Assembly: GCA_021648525.1 (NCBI GenBank)
Contig: JAKISP010000027.1
Coordinates: forward strand, 1 to 54,294
Length of the DNA: 54,294 nt
Direction of reading: 5' to 3'
Source: Gammaproteobacteria bacterium
Lineage (GTDB): Bacteria; Pseudomonadota; Gammaproteobacteria; SZUA-140
Positions 7,518-17,118 of the stretch are shown in pieces; within the stretch, counting starts at the first letter, position 1; every line of letters starts with the position of its first letter. The notes under the pieces are model-generated. The model worked only from the letters and a program-made list of their open reading frames with translations, ran no database searches and was not told where the DNA came from. The position numbers were made by a program, and so were the translations under genes.

Positions 7518-10500
7518 ATGCCAATCCTTATGAACAGTAAAAAAAACTCACTGAATCATTTTCCAACGATGATTCCACTTAGCATTCTGCTCATGATTTT
7601 TTTATCGTCACTACCCGTATATTCAGCAAATGCAGATGATTCAACAAAAGCTGATTTCACAATACTTCATGACGATGACGATGACGATGATGATGACGAC
7701 GATGATGATAAAACACCCCCAGAGCCACCAACAGTCAATAGCCAGGCAACCAATGATACCACTCCCGTAATTACGGGCACCTTTGATTCCAGCGATGCAG
7801 CAGGTGGCTTTCAGGTGAAGGTCAACAGGAAAACCTACAAATTAGATCGTGGAGATCGAGATCTGGTTGCCACAGGGGATAACTGGAAGCTAATTATTCC
7901 GAATAGAAGAGCACTAAGAGATGGAATATATAATGTCACTGCACAGGCAGCAGACCGGAAAGGTAATAAAGCACGCGATAAAACAAAAAATGAACTCACC
8001 ATTAATACCAAAGCTCCCACAGTCACCGTTTCATCTCTGACTACGACGGATAACACACCAGCCTTGAGTGGAACAATTAATGATTCTGCGGCGACCATCA
8101 GTGGCTGTACGGCTTCTCACAAAAATTCTAATTTCACCAACCCTCAATTGATTTCAGGATCTTCGTTATCAGTTGGTGCTGTGTACAGATTCTCCAATGT
8201 GTTTCGAGATAGATCGTCGCCCCCCATAGATGCTCTTGTTCAGATAAGAGAATTTACCGGTGGTGCTTCGTTATTAAACATTGATGTCAGCAGTACCGGT
8301 CTTTCAAAAGCATTTCAACCACAAATTAATAGTACGAATAACCATGATCAAAGCGTACTATTTAGTATCACTTTTGTGAGCGAAGGTGGTAACTATGGAG
8401 ATGAAGTCGCTATTTCTTTCTTCAGCACACCTCTTGACATCGATGGTGATAGTAGGAGAACGAGAGAATACGCCGAAATTTCGTTACCAGCTGCATATTT
8501 TGTGTCCAATAATACCTTTTTAGATATTTCGCAATCAGCAACTGTCGTTAGAGGTATTACTAAAACTCCTCGAACAGCGCCGGGAGGAAATATTTCATTA
8601 GACCCAGGATGGGCTTTCAGTAATTATTTTGAAAAAGAATCGTCATTTATTTTTAGAGTAGGCAAGGTAGATGGAAATAGCGATAGACTCTATTCACTGG
8701 ATATGGATAGCGCCAATTTTAATAATCCAGATTTTGTTTTTGTTACTAACCCGACAATCTGTAGAAATAACCCAGCAACGACCATCAGCGTTATAGTCAA
8801 CAGTGCCACCTATCCTGCCACCAACAATGGCGACGGCACCTGGACGCTGGCAGATAACACCATTAGCGCACTACCGGATGGTACTTACGACATCAAAGTC
8901 ACCGCTACCGATACCACTGGCAACAGTGGTAGTGATACCACCAACAATGAACTGACCATTGATAGCACCGCGCCAACGGTCACCATCACGCCTCAGACAA
9001 CCCGTGATAACACACCCGCACTCAGCGGCACGATTGATGATCCGACGGCGACCATCGTCGTCACCGTCAACGGCATCGATTACACCGCCATCAACAATGG
9101 CGATGGCACCTGGACATTAGCCGATGGCACCATCAGCGCGCTACCGGATGGCACTTACAACATCATCGTCACCGCTACCGATACCACTGGCAACAGCAGC
9201 AGCGATGGCACCAATAATGAACTGACGGTCGACACGATTGCACCAACCGTAACGGTCACACCACAGACAACCAGTGATAGCACCCCGGCACTGAGTGGCT
9301 CGATTGATGATCCGGCAGCAACCATCGTCGTCACCATCAACGGCATCGGTTACACCGCTATCAACAATGGCGATGGCAGCTGGAGCCTGCCGGACAACGC
9401 CCTGCCTGCACTGGCGGATGGTAGCTACGACATCGTCGTTACCGCCACTGATGCCGCTGGCAACAGCAGTAGCAGTACCGTTCCGAATGCACTGACGATT
9501 GATACTACTAGCCCTGTTGTAACGATCACGCCATTAACCAGCAGTGATAACACACCCACACTCAGCGGCTCGATTGATGATCCCACGGCAATCATTGAAG
9601 TGACCGTGAATGGCACACCGTATACCGCGACTAATAATGGCGACGGTACCTGGACATTAGCTGATGACACTATCAGTGCGCTACCGGATGGCACTTACGA
9701 CATTATCGTCACCGCCACCGATTCGGCTGGCAACCGCAGTACGGATGGCACCACCAATGAGCTGACGGTCGACACGACTGCGCCGACCGTGACGGTCACA
9801 CCGCAGGCAACTAGTGATAACACCCCGGCACTGAGTGGCTCGATTGATGATCCGACGGCGACCATTGTCGTCACCGTCAACGGCGTCGATTACAACGCCA
9901 TCAACAATGGCGATGGCAGCTGGAGCCTGCCGGATAACACCTTGCCTGCACTGGCGAATGGCAGCTACGACATTCAGGTCACCGCTACCGATACCACTGG
10001 TAACAGCGGCAGCGATGGCACCAATAATGAATTGACCGTCGACACGACTGCGCCGACCGTGACGGTCACACCGCAAACAACCAGTGATAGTACCCCGGCA
10101 CTGAGTGGCTCGATTGATGATCCAGCGGCGACCATCGTCGTTACCGTCAACGGCATCGATTACAGCGCCACCAATAATGGTGACGATACCTGGACTCTGC
10201 CGGATAACACCCTGCCTGCACTAGCGGATGGTAGCTACGACATTCAGGTCACTGCCACTGATGCAGCTGGCAACAGCAGTAGCAGTACCGTTCCAGGTGC
10301 ACTGACGATCGACAGTAATGCACCGACAGTGACCATCACGCCTCAGACAACCCGTGATAATACACCGGCACTGAGTGGGTCGATTAATGATCCCACGGCA
10401 ATCATTGTAGTGACCGTTAATGTCGCACCTTATACCGCGACTAATAATGGTGATGGCACATGGACATTAGCTGATGGCACCATTAGCGCACTACCGGATG

Positions 10501-12464
10501 GCACTTACGACATCATCGTCACTGCCACCGATTCGGCCGGCAACAGCGGCACGGATGGCACCAATAATGAACTGACGATTGACACGACTGGGCCTGTTGT
10601 GACGGTTACGCCATTAACCGGCAGTGACAACACACCAGCACTCAGCGGTACGATTAGTGATCCCACGGCAATCATTGAAGTGACTGTTAATGGCACACCT
10701 TATACCGCGACTAATAATGGTGATGGCACATGGACATTAGCTGATGAGACCATCAGCGCGCTACCGGATGGCACTTACGACATCATCGTCACCGCCACCG
10801 ATACCACTGGCAACAGCGGCACGGATGGCACCAATAATGAACTGACAGTCGACACGACTGCACCGACCGTGACGGTCACGCCATTAACCAGCAGTGATAA
10901 CACCCCGGCACTGAGTGGCACAATTGATGATCCCACGGCAACCATTGAAGTGACTGTTAATGGCACACCTTATACCGCCACTAATAATGGCGATGGGACC
11001 TGGACACTCGCCGACAATACCCTGCCTGCACTGGCGAATGGCAGCTATGACATTCAGGTCACCGCCACCGACACCTCAGGCAACAGTGGTACAGATGGCA
11101 CCACCAATGAACTGACAATTAACAGCAATGTACCCGCCGTGACGATCACGCCATTAACCAGCAGTGATAGCACCCCGGCATTGAATGGTTCGATTGATGA
11201 CCCCACGGCAACCATTGTCGTCACCGTCAATGGCATCGATTACACCGCCATCAACAATGGCGATGGCACCTGGACATTAGCCGATGGCACCATCAGTGCG
11301 CTACCGGATGGCACTTATGACATCATCGTCACCGCTACCGATTCGGCTGGCAACAGCGGTACGGATGGCACCACCAATGAGCTGACGGTCGACACGACTG
11401 CGCCAACCGTAACAGCCACCCCGCAGACAACCCGTGATAGCACACCCGCACTGAGTGGCACGATTGATGATCCGACAGCGACCATTGTCGTCACCGTCAA
11501 CGGCGTCGATTACACCGCCATCAACAATGGCGACGGTACCTGGAGCCTGCCGGACAACACCTTGCCTGCACTGACGGATGGCAGCTACGACATTCAGGTT
11601 ACCGCCACCGATGCCGCTGGCAACAGCAGTAGCAGTACCACCCCTAATGCACTGACGATCGACAGCAGTGCGCCGACAGTGACCATCACGCCTCAAACAA
11701 CCCGTGATAGTACCCCTCCACTGAGCGGCACGATTGATGATCCCACGGCAACCATTGAAGTGACTGTTAATGGCACACCTTATACCGCCACTAATAATGG
11801 CGATGGCACATGGACACTGGCCGACAACACCCTGCCTGCACTGGCGGATGGCAGCTATGACATTCAGGTCACCGCTACCGATGCCTCAGGCAACAGTGGT
11901 ACGGATGGCACCACTAATGAACTAACGATTGATAGCAATGTGCCCACCGTGACCATCACGCCATTAACCGGCAGTGATAACACCCCAGCACTGAGTGGCT
12001 CGATTGATGATCCAGCAGCGACCATTGTCGTTACCGTCAACGGCACCGATTACACCGCCATCAACAATGGCGACGGCACATGGACATTAGCCGATGACAC
12101 CATCAGTGCGTTACCGGATGGCACTTACGACATCATCGTCACCGCTACCGATTCGGCCGGCAACAGCGGCACGGATGGCACCACCAATGAGCTGACGGTC
12201 GACACGATTGCGCCAACCGTGACAGCCACCCCGCAGACAACCCGTGATAGCACACCCGCACTGAGTGGCTCGATTGATGATCCGACAGCGACCATTGTCG
12301 TCACCGTCAACGGCATCGATTACACCGCCATCAACAATGGCGACGGTACCTGGGCACTGCCCGATAACACCCTGCCTGCACTGACGGATGGCAGCTACGA
12401 CATCTCGTTACCGCCACCGATGCCGCTGGCAACAGCAGTAGCAGTACCGTTCCGAATGCACTGA
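7518..12464 (+). CDS. Giant exported Ig-like repeat surface protein, N-terminal part (split by frameshift)
   Basis: Residues about 10-40 form a signal peptide (hydrophobic PLSILLMIFLSSLPVYSA). An acidic run of 13 Asp follows near residue 55, then an Ig-like domain, then a second one interrupted by a roughly 220-residue non-repeat insert (about 8105-8775) flanked by Cys (ISGCTASH and TICRNNP). After that come Ig-like domains of exactly 90 residues with the pattern TPALSGTIDDPTATI, NGDGTWTL, LPDGTYDI, VTATD. Such repeat stalks carry adhesins outward from the cell. The frame is lost near 12404, where the repeat lacks one base; downstream sequence continues in another frame to 14533. The intact protein would have about 2,340 residues. 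No good ribosome site marks the start; ATG at 7518 or 7530 is possible. Confidence 0.85.
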   Translation: MPILMNSKKNSLNHFPTMIPLSILLMIFLSSLPVYSANADDSTKADFTILHDDDDDDDDDDDDDKTPPEPPTVNSQATNDTTPVITGTFDSSDAAGGFQVKVNRKTYKLDRGDRDLVATGDNWKLIIPNRRALRDGIYNVTAQAADRKGNKARDKTKNELTINTKAPTVTVSSLTTTDNTPALSGTINDSAATISGCTASHKNSNFTNPQLISGSSLSVGAVYRFSNVFRDRSSPPIDALVQIREFTGGASLLNIDVSSTGLSKAFQPQINSTNNHDQSVLFSITFVSEGGNYGDEVAISFFSTPLDIDGDSRRTREYAEISLPAAYFVSNNTFLDISQSATVVRGITKTPRTAPGGNISLDPGWAFSNYFEKESSFIFRVGKVDGNSDRLYSLDMDSANFNNPDFVFVTNPTICRNNPATTISVIVNSATYPATNNGDGTWTLADNTISALPDGTYDIKVTATDTTGNSGSDTTNNELTIDSTAPTVTITPQTTRDNTPALSGTIDDPTATIVVTVNGIDYTAINNGDGTWTLADGTISALPDGTYNIIVTATDTTGNSSSDGTNNELTVDTIAPTVTVTPQTTSDSTPALSGSIDDPAATIVVTINGIGYTAINNGDGSWSLPDNALPALADGSYDIVVTATDAAGNSSSSTVPNALTIDTTSPVVTITPLTSSDNTPTLSGSIDDPTAIIEVTVNGTPYTATNNGDGTWTLADDTISALPDGTYDIIVTATDSAGNRSTDGTTNELTVDTTAPTVTVTPQATSDNTPALSGSIDDPTATIVVTVNGVDYNAINNGDGSWSLPDNTLPALANGSYDIQVTATDTTGNSGSDGTNNELTVDTTAPTVTVTPQTTSDSTPALSGSIDDPAATIVVTVNGIDYSATNNGDDTWTLPDNTLPALADGSYDIQVTATDAAGNSSSSTVPGALTIDSNAPTVTITPQTTRDNTPALSGSINDPTAIIVVTVNVAPYTATNNGDGTWTLADGTISALPDGTYDIIVTATDSAGNSGTDGTNNELTIDTTGPVVTVTPLTGSDNTPALSGTISDPTAIIEVTVNGTPYTATNNGDGTWTLADETISALPDGTYDIIVTATDTTGNSGTDGTNNELTVDTTAPTVTVTPLTSSDNTPALSGTIDDPTATIEVTVNGTPYTATNNGDGTWTLADNTLPALANGSYDIQVTATDTSGNSGTDGTTNELTINSNVPAVTITPLTSSDSTPALNGSIDDPTATIVVTVNGIDYTAINNGDGTWTLADGTISALPDGTYDIIVTATDSAGNSGTDGTTNELTVDTTAPTVTATPQTTRDSTPALSGTIDDPTATIVVTVNGVDYTAINNGDGTWSLPDNTLPALTDGSYDIQVTATDAAGNSSSSTTPNALTIDSSAPTVTITPQTTRDSTPPLSGTIDDPTATIEVTVNGTPYTATNNGDGTWTLADNTLPALADGSYDIQVTATDASGNSGTDGTTNELTIDSNVPTVTITPLTGSDNTPALSGSIDDPAATIVVTVNGTDYTAINNGDGTWTLADDTISALPDGTYDIIVTATDSAGNSGTDGTTNELTVDTIAPTVTATPQTTRDSTPALSGSIDDPTATIVVTVNGIDYTAINNGDGTWALPDNTLPALTDGSYDISLPPPMPLATAVAVPFRMH

Positions 12465-12690
12465 CGATCGACAGTAGTGCACCAACGGTCACCATCACGC
12501 CTCAGACAACCCGTGATAACACACCGGCACTGAGTGGCACGATCAGTGACCCGGCAGCGACCATTGCCGTTACCGTCAACGGCACCGATTACACCGCCAT
12601 CAACAATGGCGACGGCACATGGACACTGGCCGACAATACCATTACTCCACCGTTGGCCAACGGTATCTATGACGCCATCGCGACTGCAAC
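8971..12690 (+). repeat. Tandem 270-bp repeats encoding Ig-like domains
   Basis: The motif around CACGCC(T/A)...ACCAGTGATA recurs every 270 bases (for example near 8981, 9251, 9521, 9791, 10061 and on to 12221). The last interval is 269 bases, which locates the frameshift. About fourteen units are present, many over 85 percent identical at the DNA level, so copy number is probably unstable. Confidence 0.95.
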
Positions 12691-14533
12691 AGACATGGCT
12701 GGCAACAGTGGCAGTGATAATACAGTCGATGAGCTGATCATCGATAATGTGGGCCTCTTTGATGATCCTGATGGTGATGGTATCCCCAATATCAACGATC
12801 TGGATGATGACAACGATGGTATTCCAGATTCTGCAGAAGATGATGGTGGTGTTGATACCGATGGTGACGGTGTGCCAGATTCACGTGATCTGGACAGTGA
12901 CAACGATGGTCTGTTTGATCTGGTTGAATCAGGTGCCGATGCTGCCGCGCTGGATAGTGATAACGATGGTCGCATTGACATCATTTTCGAATTCGGTGGA
13001 AATGGCCTCGCAGATGCAGTAGAGACCGCAGCCGAGACGGGCATTACAGACTATAACGACGATGGACTGGTCGATACCCAGCTCGATAGCGATGGTGATA
13101 TGGTTCCCGACTTCCAGGACCTGGACAGCGATAACGACAGGATCAGCGATACGATTGAGGCAGGCGATAGCGACCCAGACCGTAATGGCTATATGGGCAC
13201 GGGTGCCCCACCCGTGGTCAACGCTGACGGTATCGCCAGCGGCGCAGGGCTGACACCCGTCGATACCGATGGTGATGGTCTTCTGGATCAACGTGACATT
13301 GATGCGGATGGCGATGGTATCAATGACATTATTGAGGCCAGCGGTACTGACATCGACGGCGATGGGCAGATAGATGGCTTTATCGATATTGACCAGAATG
13401 GTTATGATGACAATACCCTGATGCCTGCATTGATTGATCTGCCTGATACCGATAGTGATGGCATTCCTGACTACCGAGATCATGATGATGTCGATAATGA
13501 CGGCATTCTCGATTTGACCGATCTGGATGATGACAATGATGGTATTCCAGATTCTGCGGAAGGTGATGGTGTTGTTGATACCGATGGTGATGGCGTGCCG
13601 GATTCACGTGATCTGGACAGTGACAACGACGGTCTGTTTGACCTGGTTGAATCAGGTGCCGATGCTGCCGCGCTGGATAGTGATAATGATGGTCGCATTG
13701 ACAGCATTTTCGAGCTCGGTGGAAATGGCCTCGCGGATGCAGTAGAAACCGCAGCCGAAACGGGCATTACAGATTATAACGACGATGGACTGGCCGATAC
13801 CCAGCGCGATAGCGATGGTGATCTGGTGCCTGATTTCAGAGATCCGGATAGCGATAACGATAGCATCACTGATGTCGTTGAGGCCGGTAACAGCGACCCA
13901 GACCGTAACGGCTATATTGGCACAGGCGCACCACCAGCAATCAATCCCAACGGGGTTGCTAGTGGTGCAGGTACGACACCGCCTGATACCGATGGTGATG
14001 GCATACCAGACTATCGTGATCTCGATAGTGATAACGACAGTATCCGCGATCTCGTAGAAGCTGGTGGCGAAGATAATAATGGTGACGGTATGATCGATGG
14101 CTTCACTGATAACAACAACAATGGGCTCGATGATGGCACCCCCATCATCGATGTGACTGATTTGCCAAATAGCGATTCCGACCCCATTCCGGATTACCGT
14201 GATGTTGATTCAGATAATGATGGTTTCACTGACCTGGTAGAAGTGGATGGCACTGACAACGACGGTAATGGTCAGGTGGATGACTTCAATGATGGCAATG
14301 GTGATGGTCTTGATGATGCCACCGCAATCGTTATACCGCCATTTCTGGATGGTGATGGGGATGGCCTGGCTGACTACAGAGATGCTGATACACCAGGTGA
14401 TGGTGCTACAGCTGCAGCACCGAATACGATACAGACCGGCCTTGATGGTGTCGGCACTTTTGATCCGACATTGTTGCTGCTGCTGATCTTGTCTATCACC
14501 TATGGCATGAGACGAAACAGACGCAGATTGTAA
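12653..14533 (+). CDS. Giant surface protein, C-terminal part: last Ig-like repeat, thrombospondin type-3-like repeats and membrane anchor
   Basis: This frame is open from just after the deletion near 12404; the TTG at 12653 is only the first codon able to start and probably is not a real start. It continues the last Ig-like repeat (TATDMAGNSGSDNTVDELII), followed by over 450 residues rich in DxDxDG calcium-binding motifs (DTDGDGVPD, DSDNDG). A 241-residue block is duplicated inside this region. The protein ends GVGTFDPTLLLLLILSI then MRRNRRRL: a hydrophobic segment followed by Arg, resembling the CTERM-type sorting tails of Gram-negative surface proteins, although the Gly-Gly-Gly-Cys element of some such tails is absent. 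If translation requires the upstream half, this part is silent unless the frame is corrected. Confidence 0.8.
   Translation: MANGIYDAIATATDMAGNSGSDNTVDELIIDNVGLFDDPDGDGIPNINDLDDDNDGIPDSAEDDGGVDTDGDGVPDSRDLDSDNDGLFDLVESGADAAALDSDNDGRIDIIFEFGGNGLADAVETAAETGITDYNDDGLVDTQLDSDGDMVPDFQDLDSDNDRISDTIEAGDSDPDRNGYMGTGAPPVVNADGIASGAGLTPVDTDGDGLLDQRDIDADGDGINDIIEASGTDIDGDGQIDGFIDIDQNGYDDNTLMPALIDLPDTDSDGIPDYRDHDDVDNDGILDLTDLDDDNDGIPDSAEGDGVVDTDGDGVPDSRDLDSDNDGLFDLVESGADAAALDSDNDGRIDSIFELGGNGLADAVETAAETGITDYNDDGLADTQRDSDGDLVPDFRDPDSDNDSITDVVEAGNSDPDRNGYIGTGAPPAINPNGVASGAGTTPPDTDGDGIPDYRDLDSDNDSIRDLVEAGGEDNNGDGMIDGFTDNNNNGLDDGTPIIDVTDLPNSDSDPIPDYRDVDSDNDGFTDLVEVDGTDNDGNGQVDDFNDGNGDGLDDATAIVIPPFLDGDGDGLADYRDADTPGDGATAAAPNTIQTGLDGVGTFDPTLLLLLILSITYGMRRNRRRL
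12800..13990 (+). repeat. Internal duplication of a type-3-repeat block (offset about 723 bp)
   Basis: The segment from about 12800 (GATCTGGATGATGACAA) recurs from about 13520 with the same motif order: DSAE, DTDGDGVPDSRDLDSDNDG, LFDLVESGADAAALD, NGLADAVETAAETGITDY, and SDPDRNGY(M/I)GTGAPP. Confidence 0.9.
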
Positions 14534-14552
14534 AGACACTGTATGTTTAATA

Positions 14553-14587
14553 AAGGGGCTGTTGTTAACAATAGCCCCTGTTTTTAT
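14553..14587 (+). terminator. Rho-independent terminator behind the giant surface protein
   Basis: GGGGCTGTTGTT and AACAATAGCCCC form a 12-bp stem with one G-T pair, followed by TGTTTTTATT. It separates the adhesin gene from the ompA-like gene. Confidence 0.8.
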
Positions 14588-14620
14588 TAGTAATAAACCG
14601 TTGGAGAGAGTGGAACAGCC

Positions 14621-15919
14621 ATGAAAACTGTCAAATATCTATGTGCCGTAGCATTGCTGGGATTGATGACATCAACGGCAACTGCTGCCGAGGAAAGTTT
14701 CGAAAACAGATGGTACATCGGCGCAGGGCTGGGCATCTCTGAACTGGATCCTGATGTCAGGAAGACTACTTACTCAATACAGGACTCACGCGATTCCGGC
14801 TACCTGTTAAATTTAGGCTATGACTTATCAGAGCGTATCAGCATCGAGGGACACTATGCCGATCTTGGCGAGGCCGCGATTGCACCAGGAGGCACCATTG
14901 GCTACCAGATTTTTGGCGTGGGTGCATCGTATTATCTGTACGATAAGGGAGAAGACCATCGGGGACTGGGGGCATTTCTCAAAGCTGGTCTTGGCGTTAT
15001 GAAGAATGACAGTGATCTGAAATTTGAGCGCCAGAATGATGGCCATATCTTCTTTGGTGCCGGGGTTGAATACGGTTTTGATAACGGTTTTGCACTGCGT
15101 ACCGAACTGAGCCTTTACGATGAAGATGCCCAGTTGTTAAGTGTGAGCCTGCTTAAACGATTTGGTGGCAACGAACACAAAACAACCGTCATGGATGATG
15201 ATCGAGATGGCGTGGTCAATAGCGTTGATCAGTGTCCTATGACACCACCAGGCCTTAAAGTGGACAGTACCGGTTGCGAACCGGATGGTGACCGGGATGG
15301 TGTTGTTAACCGTCAGGATCAATGTCCAACAACGCCACAGGGCAGCAAAGTCGATGCCACTGGTTGCGAACCGGATGGCGATCAGGATGGCGTCGTCGAT
15401 AGCAGAGATTCATGCCTGAATACGCCACTCGGCGCTGCGATAGATGCGACTGGATGTGCCCTGGATCGTGACAATGACGGCATCCTGGATAGCCAGGATA
15501 AATGCCTTAATTCCGCAGCAGATGCGATGGTCGACAATACCGGCTGTGTATTAGCGGCCGTGACCATCCTGAAAGGGGTACAGTTTGAGAGCAGCTCCGC
15601 AGAGCTTAAAGACCAGTCAAAGCGCGCACTTGATAAGGTGGTAGATATCTTGAAGCGTTACCCGCAAATAGTGGTCGAAGTGGCGGGCTACACTGATAGC
15701 CAGGGGGCCAGGGACGATAATGAACAGTTGTCAGAAAGAAGAGCGAAGGCGGTCGTCAGTCACCTGCTCTCAATGGGGGTGAATGGGCGAAGTATGATAG
15801 CAAGGGGTTACGGCCCTGCTCATCCGGTAGCAGATAACGACACTGCGGCAGGTCGTGCAGAAAACCGTCGTGTTGAACTGCATATTCTTGCCTACTTACA
15901 ATCAAGTGGAGGCAGGTAA
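14621..15919 (+). CDS. OmpA-family outer-membrane protein with type-3-like calcium repeats
   Basis: The 432-residue protein has a cleavable signal (MKTVKYLCAVALLGLMTS, ending TATAA), an eight-stranded OmpA-like barrel at about residues 25-185 (RWYIGAGLGISELD), four DxDxDG-type repeats with CP..P..G..VD..GC spacing at about residues 192-305, and a C-terminal OmpA peptidoglycan-binding domain at about residues 310-425 (LKGVQFESSSAEL, VEVAGYTDSQGA, LSERRAKAV, NRRVEL). It anchors the outer membrane to the cell wall. The calcium-repeat linker is known in this family. Its position right behind the giant surface protein, which uses the same kind of repeat, suggests a functional partnership. An intervening terminator implies separate transcription. 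The ribosome site is GGAGAGAG. Confidence 0.93.
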   Translation: MKTVKYLCAVALLGLMTSTATAAEESFENRWYIGAGLGISELDPDVRKTTYSIQDSRDSGYLLNLGYDLSERISIEGHYADLGEAAIAPGGTIGYQIFGVGASYYLYDKGEDHRGLGAFLKAGLGVMKNDSDLKFERQNDGHIFFGAGVEYGFDNGFALRTELSLYDEDAQLLSVSLLKRFGGNEHKTTVMDDDRDGVVNSVDQCPMTPPGLKVDSTGCEPDGDRDGVVNRQDQCPTTPQGSKVDATGCEPDGDQDGVVDSRDSCLNTPLGAAIDATGCALDRDNDGILDSQDKCLNSAADAMVDNTGCVLAAVTILKGVQFESSSAELKDQSKRALDKVVDILKRYPQIVVEVAGYTDSQGARDDNEQLSERRAKAVVSHLLSMGVNGRSMIARGYGPAHPVADNDTAAGRAENRRVELHILAYLQSSGGR

Positions 15920-16000
15920 TTTTTGGGCCACCAATGATGTGATTGATGGCACCCGAGTCATACACCATCGGTTTAGGACAGGGTTATCCTGTTTCGAATG

Positions 16001-16043
16001 ATGCCAACATGAAAGTTCGTTGTACTTTCATGTTGGCATTTTC
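16001..16043 (+). terminator. Long perfect hairpin between ompA-like gene and tatD
   Basis: ATGCCAACATGAAAGT and ACTTTCATGTTGGCAT form a perfect 16-bp stem with a 7-base loop, followed by a short TTTT on the plus strand. It lies between convergent genes and may terminate both, although the T tract is short. The rest of 15920-16205 shows nothing else. Confidence 0.6.
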
Positions 16044-16205
16044 AGTAACCCCGACAGCTCAACTGGATAGCAAAGACCCCCAGTAGGAATGTATCGCTTC
16101 ACCAGATCGCGCCAGAAATTTTCTGGCCCTTTATTCCGCTTGCTGCCTGTGCGTTCAAGCAAAGGTTTCAATTAGTCATTTAAGGGTGCGAAATTAAGCA
16201 AGTAA

Positions 16206-16988
16206 TTATGAGATGGACGGCGTACCAAATAGAGACCGAAAATTAGCGCTCGTCACCTTAGCTATTTGTTCAAACGAAACACCTCGCTGTTCTGCAATAT
16301 GCTCAGCCACATGCTTAACGAGTGCGGGATGATTTGGTTTACCACGCTTTGGTACTGGGGTGAGATACGGCGCATCCGTTTCAATCAACATACGGTCTTC
16401 AGGCACCATTCTGGCGACTTCACGTAGTTCATCCGCATTACGAAACGTCACAATACCTGAAAATGAGATGTAGAAATCGAGATCAAGGCACTGCTGCGCC
16501 ATTGATAGTGAGCCAGTAAAACAGTGCATCACACCACCAATTTTATCAGCACCCTCTTCACGCATAATGGCCAGGGTATCTGTTTCTGCTTCTCTCGTAT
16601 GAATGATGAGTGGTTTACCTGTGGCGATTGCAGCGCGGATATGCACTCTAAAACGCTCACGTTGCCATTCAAGGTCACCTTTGCTATAGAAGTAATCAAG
16701 TCCGGTTTCACCGATGGCGATGATTTTGGGATCATCTGCCAGTTGAATCAACTGCTCAACAGATGGCTCTTCACCATCATCGCCTGGGTGCACACCTACG
16801 GATGCAAATATATTTTCATAACAATGCGATATCCTGAGAACCTCAGGGAAATTTTCAAGATTGATCGAAACACATAGCATCTGCTCAATGCCATTTTCTT
16901 TTGCCAAAGCCACTACCCCATCCAGGTCGGTGCCGATTTTCTCAAGTGCGAGCCGATCTAGATGACAGTGCGAGTCAATCAGTGACAT
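16206..16988 (-). CDS. tatD: TatD-family metal-dependent hydrolase/DNase
   Basis: The 260-residue protein has the full TatD metal-site signature: DSHCHLD near residue 5, VGVHPGD, GETGLDYFY, PLIIHTREAE, HCFTGS and ETDAPYLTP. Family members are Mg-dependent nucleases acting on DNA or RNA ends. Length is normal. It is the last gene of the run tmk-holB-pilZ-tatD, the position of the ycfH-type paralogue in many gammaproteobacteria, so the exact paralogue name is less certain than the family. Confidence 0.93.
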   Translation of the reverse strand: MSLIDSHCHLDRLALEKIGTDLDGVVALAKENGIEQMLCVSINLENFPEVLRISHCYENIFASVGVHPGDDGEEPSVEQLIQLADDPKIIAIGETGLDYFYSKGDLEWQRERFRVHIRAAIATGKPLIIHTREAETDTLAIMREEGADKIGGVMHCFTGSLSMAQQCLDLDFYISFSGIVTFRNADELREVARMVPEDRMLIETDAPYLTPVPKRGKPNHPALVKHVAEHIAEQRGVSFEQIAKVTSANFRSLFGTPSIS

Positions 16989-17118
16989 GGTGGGTTCCCT
17001 GCTTTGATGATAAATTGAACGGTGTTTTATTGTGCAGATTTTCGTGATCCAACTGCATTTTCAGGATTATAGCGTGCTGAGGTCTGAATGACATCAGTGA
17101 AAAAACGGGTGAAGCGTG

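Noticed and set aside
9681-10076. Minus-strand open frames across the Ig-like repeats (for example 131 residues here and at 11301-11696)
   Set aside because: They recur with the 270-bp period and are antisense by-products of the repeat; composition is Val/Ser/Gly-rich with no start signals.
8971-12690. CRISPR array
   Set aside because: The repeats are 270-bp protein-coding units with no unique spacers of regular short length.
12929-13483. 184-residue minus-strand open frame in the type-3-repeat region
   Set aside because: Antisense of Asp-rich DxDxDG coding sequence yields Ile/Val-rich text automatically; no ribosome site and no homology recognised.
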